Assembly (NCBI GenBank): GCA_017411945.1
Contig: JAFQPD010000094.1
Coordinates: 1 to 25,264, forward strand
Length of the DNA stretch: 25,264 nt
Reading direction: 5' to 3'
Source: Mailhella sp.
GTDB taxonomy: Bacteria; Desulfobacterota; Desulfovibrionia; Desulfovibrionales; Desulfovibrionaceae
The number at the start of each line of letters is the position of its first letter. The first letter of the stretch is position 1. Below, piece by piece: positions 23,858 through 25,264 of the stretch. A program made the position numbers and the translations under genes. The notes under the pieces were generated by a model, which did no database searches, was not told the origin of the DNA, and saw nothing but the letters and a program-made list of their open reading frames with translations.

Positions 23858-23920
23858 ACAAACCGTATGCTATCGGTTTTTATTTTAGCATGATCATTAC
23901 TTTTAGTATGGAGAAGTACT

Positions 23921-24769
23921 ATGGATTTCAGCAGAAGAGCAATGCTTGGTGCTATGGGTGGTCTGGCTGTTGGTGGTTCTATCGCCGCTATGTCTGGTAA
24001 TGTTATCGCCGCTCCCGCTGCTCCTGAAATGACTGGTGGTAAGGACGGCCTGTTCGACCAGCAGTATGGTCTGTTCGGCTGGAAGGCTCACAAGATCGAC
24101 GATGTCGCCGGTGCTATGGACGTTGCCTACAAGGGCTACTGGTACAAGGGTCTTGGCTGCGGCTACGGTGCCTTCTACGCCATCGTGAACGATATGGCTA
24201 AGAAGTACGGCGCTCCTTACAACACCTTCCCTTATTCCATCATGGAAATGTTCAAGGGCGGCTTTGGTGACTGGGGTACCATCTGCGGTGCTCTCGCCGG
24301 TGCCGGTGCGGCCTTCTCCCTGTTCTATGGCCGTAACGAATCCAAGCCTATGGTGAACGAACTTTTCCGCTGGTACGAAAAGACCGCGTTCCCCATCTAC
24401 AACCCCGGTGAAGCCGCTCAGGGCTTCAAGGGCGATCTGCCCACCAGCGTTTCTAACTCTGTTCTCTGCCACATCTCCGTGTCTCGCTGGTCTTACGAAA
24501 CCAAGATCGCTGCCAACAGCAAGCAGCGTTCCGAACGTTGCGGCCGCATCACTGCCGACGTCGTCAAGAAGGCCATCGAAATCCTGAACGCTAAGATCGA
24601 CGCTGGTAAGGATTGGAAGGGTGCTCTGGGCAAGCAGGAATCCGTCACCCAGTGTGGCGCCTGCCACAGCAAGGGCAAGATGGCCGATAACGTGAAGGGC
24701 AACATGGATTGCACTCCTTGCCATAGCGGTTCCGATCACGTCCAGAACAAGTTCGTGAACCATCCGTAA
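23921..24769 (+). CDS. Split-Soret-type dihaem cytochrome c, Tat-exported (C_GCAxxG_C_C family)
   Basis: A 282-residue protein with a twin-arginine signal (MDFSRRAMLGAMGG, cleavage expected near AIA30-32), so it is folded before export to the periplasm. The middle part has the cysteine pattern of the C_GCAxxG_C_C family (GCGYGAF with Cys80, then GTICGALAG). The C-terminus carries two CxxCH haem sites, CGACH (Cys245, Cys248, His249) and CTPCH (Cys264, Cys267, His268). This combination matches split-Soret cytochrome c, characterised from Desulfovibrio desulfuricans ATCC 27774; its physiological partner is not firmly known. GGAG lies 7 bases before the ATG. Codon use is biased to GGT, GCT and AAG compared with neighbouring genes, which together with the strong promoter suggests high expression. 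It is a single-gene unit closed by a terminator. Confidence 0.9.
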   Translation: MDFSRRAMLGAMGGLAVGGSIAAMSGNVIAAPAAPEMTGGKDGLFDQQYGLFGWKAHKIDDVAGAMDVAYKGYWYKGLGCGYGAFYAIVNDMAKKYGAPYNTFPYSIMEMFKGGFGDWGTICGALAGAGAAFSLFYGRNESKPMVNELFRWYEKTAFPIYNPGEAAQGFKGDLPTSVSNSVLCHISVSRWSYETKIAANSKQRSERCGRITADVVKKAIEILNAKIDAGKDWKGALGKQESVTQCGACHSKGKMADNVKGNMDCTPCHSGSDHVQNKFVNHP

Positions 24770-24827
24770 GGAATATTTCTTCGGTCGCATGAGCTAGACT
24801 CTGGCGGTCCGGGAAAAGAAAAGAGGC

Positions 24828-24862
24828 AAAGGGAAGAGCTTCGGTTCTTCCCTTTCTTCTTT
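24828..24862 (+). terminator. Terminator after the cytochrome gene with cUUCGg tetraloop
   Basis: AAAGGGAAGAGC (24828-24839) and GTTCTTCCCTTT (24844-24855) pair, with one G-U, around a TTCG loop closed by C-G, an extra-stable tetraloop, followed by CTTCTTT. It is a strong intrinsic terminator. Confidence 0.88.
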
Positions 24863-24864
24863 AT

Positions 24865-24907
24865 AAGGATAGAATCTCGAATATGAGAAAATCCTATCCT
24901 TTTTTGA
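24865..24907 (+). terminator. Second hairpin terminator
   Basis: AAGGATAG and CTATCCTT pair, with a smaller inner CTC/GAG helix, and are followed by a run of six T's. It backs up the previous terminator and insulates the rRNA promoters from upstream transcription. Confidence 0.75.
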
Positions 24908-24999
24908 TTGTTTTCGAAAAAAATATAAGCGAAAATGATATAATCTAGCTTGTTATCATTCTTGCTCGGATAAAAGTTAATAAAATACGAAAAAAGTGT

Positions 25000-25028
25000 T
25001 TGACAAGGACTGCATTTTCCGACATAAC
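25000..25028 (+). promoter_or_regulatory. rRNA operon promoter P1
   Basis: TTGACA (25000-25005) and CATAAC (25023-25028) are separated by exactly 17 bases. The preceding A/T-rich run (24940-24999) resembles an UP element. A hairpin GCCGCTG/CAGCGGC (25038-25056 region) follows in the leader. Confidence 0.75.
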
Positions 25029-25128
25029 GAAAAACGCCGCTGAGGCACAGCGGCTCAGAGAAAGCCCTACGGGGCAGGGAAGAGCGGGGTGCCGAAGAGC
25101 CTTTCTGAAAAAACTTTGAAAAAAGTTG

Positions 25129-25157
25129 TTGACAGAAAGAAGCAAATGATGCATAAA
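25129..25157 (+). promoter_or_regulatory. rRNA operon promoter P2
   Basis: TTGACA (25129-25134) and CATAAA (25152-25157) are again 17 bases apart, 129 bases after P1. A short inverted repeat AACTTT/AAAGTT lies just upstream. Tandem P1/P2 promoters are typical of rrn operons. Confidence 0.75.
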
Positions 25158-25164
25158 GCATCTT

Positions 25165-25197
25165 CGCCGCTGATGAGCGGCGGCGGTTCTTTGACAA
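25165..25197 (+). promoter_or_regulatory. boxB-like hairpin and boxA-like antitermination site of the rRNA leader
   Basis: CGCCGCT and AGCGGCG (25165-25182) form a perfect 7-bp stem with a GATG loop, followed at 25186 by GTTCTTTGACAA, close to the E. coli rrn boxA (TGCTCTTTAACAA). This order resembles the Nus-factor antitermination signals of rRNA operons. Confidence 0.6.
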
Positions 25198-25264
25198 GTG
25201 AATAGCGAGTTGGGAAAATAGAGCTTTGAGTTCGATTTGAGAACATTATGTTCTCTGAATCAAA
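25198..25264 (+). other. 16S rRNA leader, 3' part (16S gene begins beyond window)
   Basis: The sequence after boxA ends in a 17-base inverted repeat GAGAACAT/ATGTTCTC (25239-25255), probably part of the processing stem near the 16S 5' end, and then in GAATCAAA. The conserved 16S start (AGTTTGATCCTGGCTC) is not inside the window, so only the leader is annotated. Confidence 0.65.

Noticed and set aside
24736..25197. 153-residue minus-strand ORF across the rRNA promoters
   Set aside because: It overlaps two good terminators and two rRNA promoters, has no ribosome-binding site, and has an odd composition.

Overview
The window looks like the replication-origin neighbourhood of a Gram-negative bacterium of the Desulfovibrionaceae (Desulfovibrio, Bilophila or Mailhella type). 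The reasons are the dnaA-dnaN-gyrB-gyrA order, a Tat-exported split-Soret-type dihaem cytochrome c (a family known from Desulfovibrio), an LPS heptose epimerase (hldD), and GC-rich coding DNA separated by AT-rich spacers. This assignment is inference from gene content; no database search was run.

Layout. 1-101 (-) is the 5' end of a P4-type tyrosine integrase, cut by the window edge, with a recognisable promoter and an unusually palindromic leader. It marks the edge of an integrated element. 102-460 is non-coding and ends in a dispersed GA/CT-rich repeat and a terminator. 462-3475 holds rdgB (-), divergent from rimO and a three-domain lipoprotein (+). 3487-3630 is a spacer packed with three hairpins. 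3637-7340 is a leftward operon read in the order EPSP-synthase-like protein, small coiled-coil protein, YkgJ-type Cys-cluster protein, hldD. 7648-8304 is a class I methyltransferase (+). 8353-11020 holds queA and an M23 murein peptidase (both -). 11266-19023 is the replication/topology block dnaA, dnaN, gyrB, gyrA (+). 19163-20488 is a ClC Cl-/H+ exchanger (-). 20669-23513 holds two tandem paralogous NSS-family sodium symporters (+). 23582-23920 is an AT-rich regulatory region, followed by the split-Soret cytochrome gene (23921-24769) and two terminators. 24991-25264 carries tandem sigma-70 promoters and the leader of an rRNA operon whose 16S gene should begin just past the window.

How the parts fit. 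Most genes are housekeeping: replication start, sliding clamp, gyrase, nucleotide-pool cleaning, tRNA and S12 modification, envelope maintenance. The less ordinary parts are: (i) the integrase boundary, where one copy of a dispersed hairpin repeat is present only from its loop onward while an intact copy lies after gyrA; (ii) a 601-residue protein with a charged disordered N-terminus, a chorismate-mutase-like helical segment and an EPSP-synthase-like domain that has lost nearly all recognisable catalytic residues; (iii) the split-Soret cytochrome promoter region with a near-consensus CRP/FNR/HcpR-type palindrome; (iv) a DnaA with divergent AAA+ motifs. Most long ORFs opposite the real genes are shadows of GC-biased codons and are not annotated.
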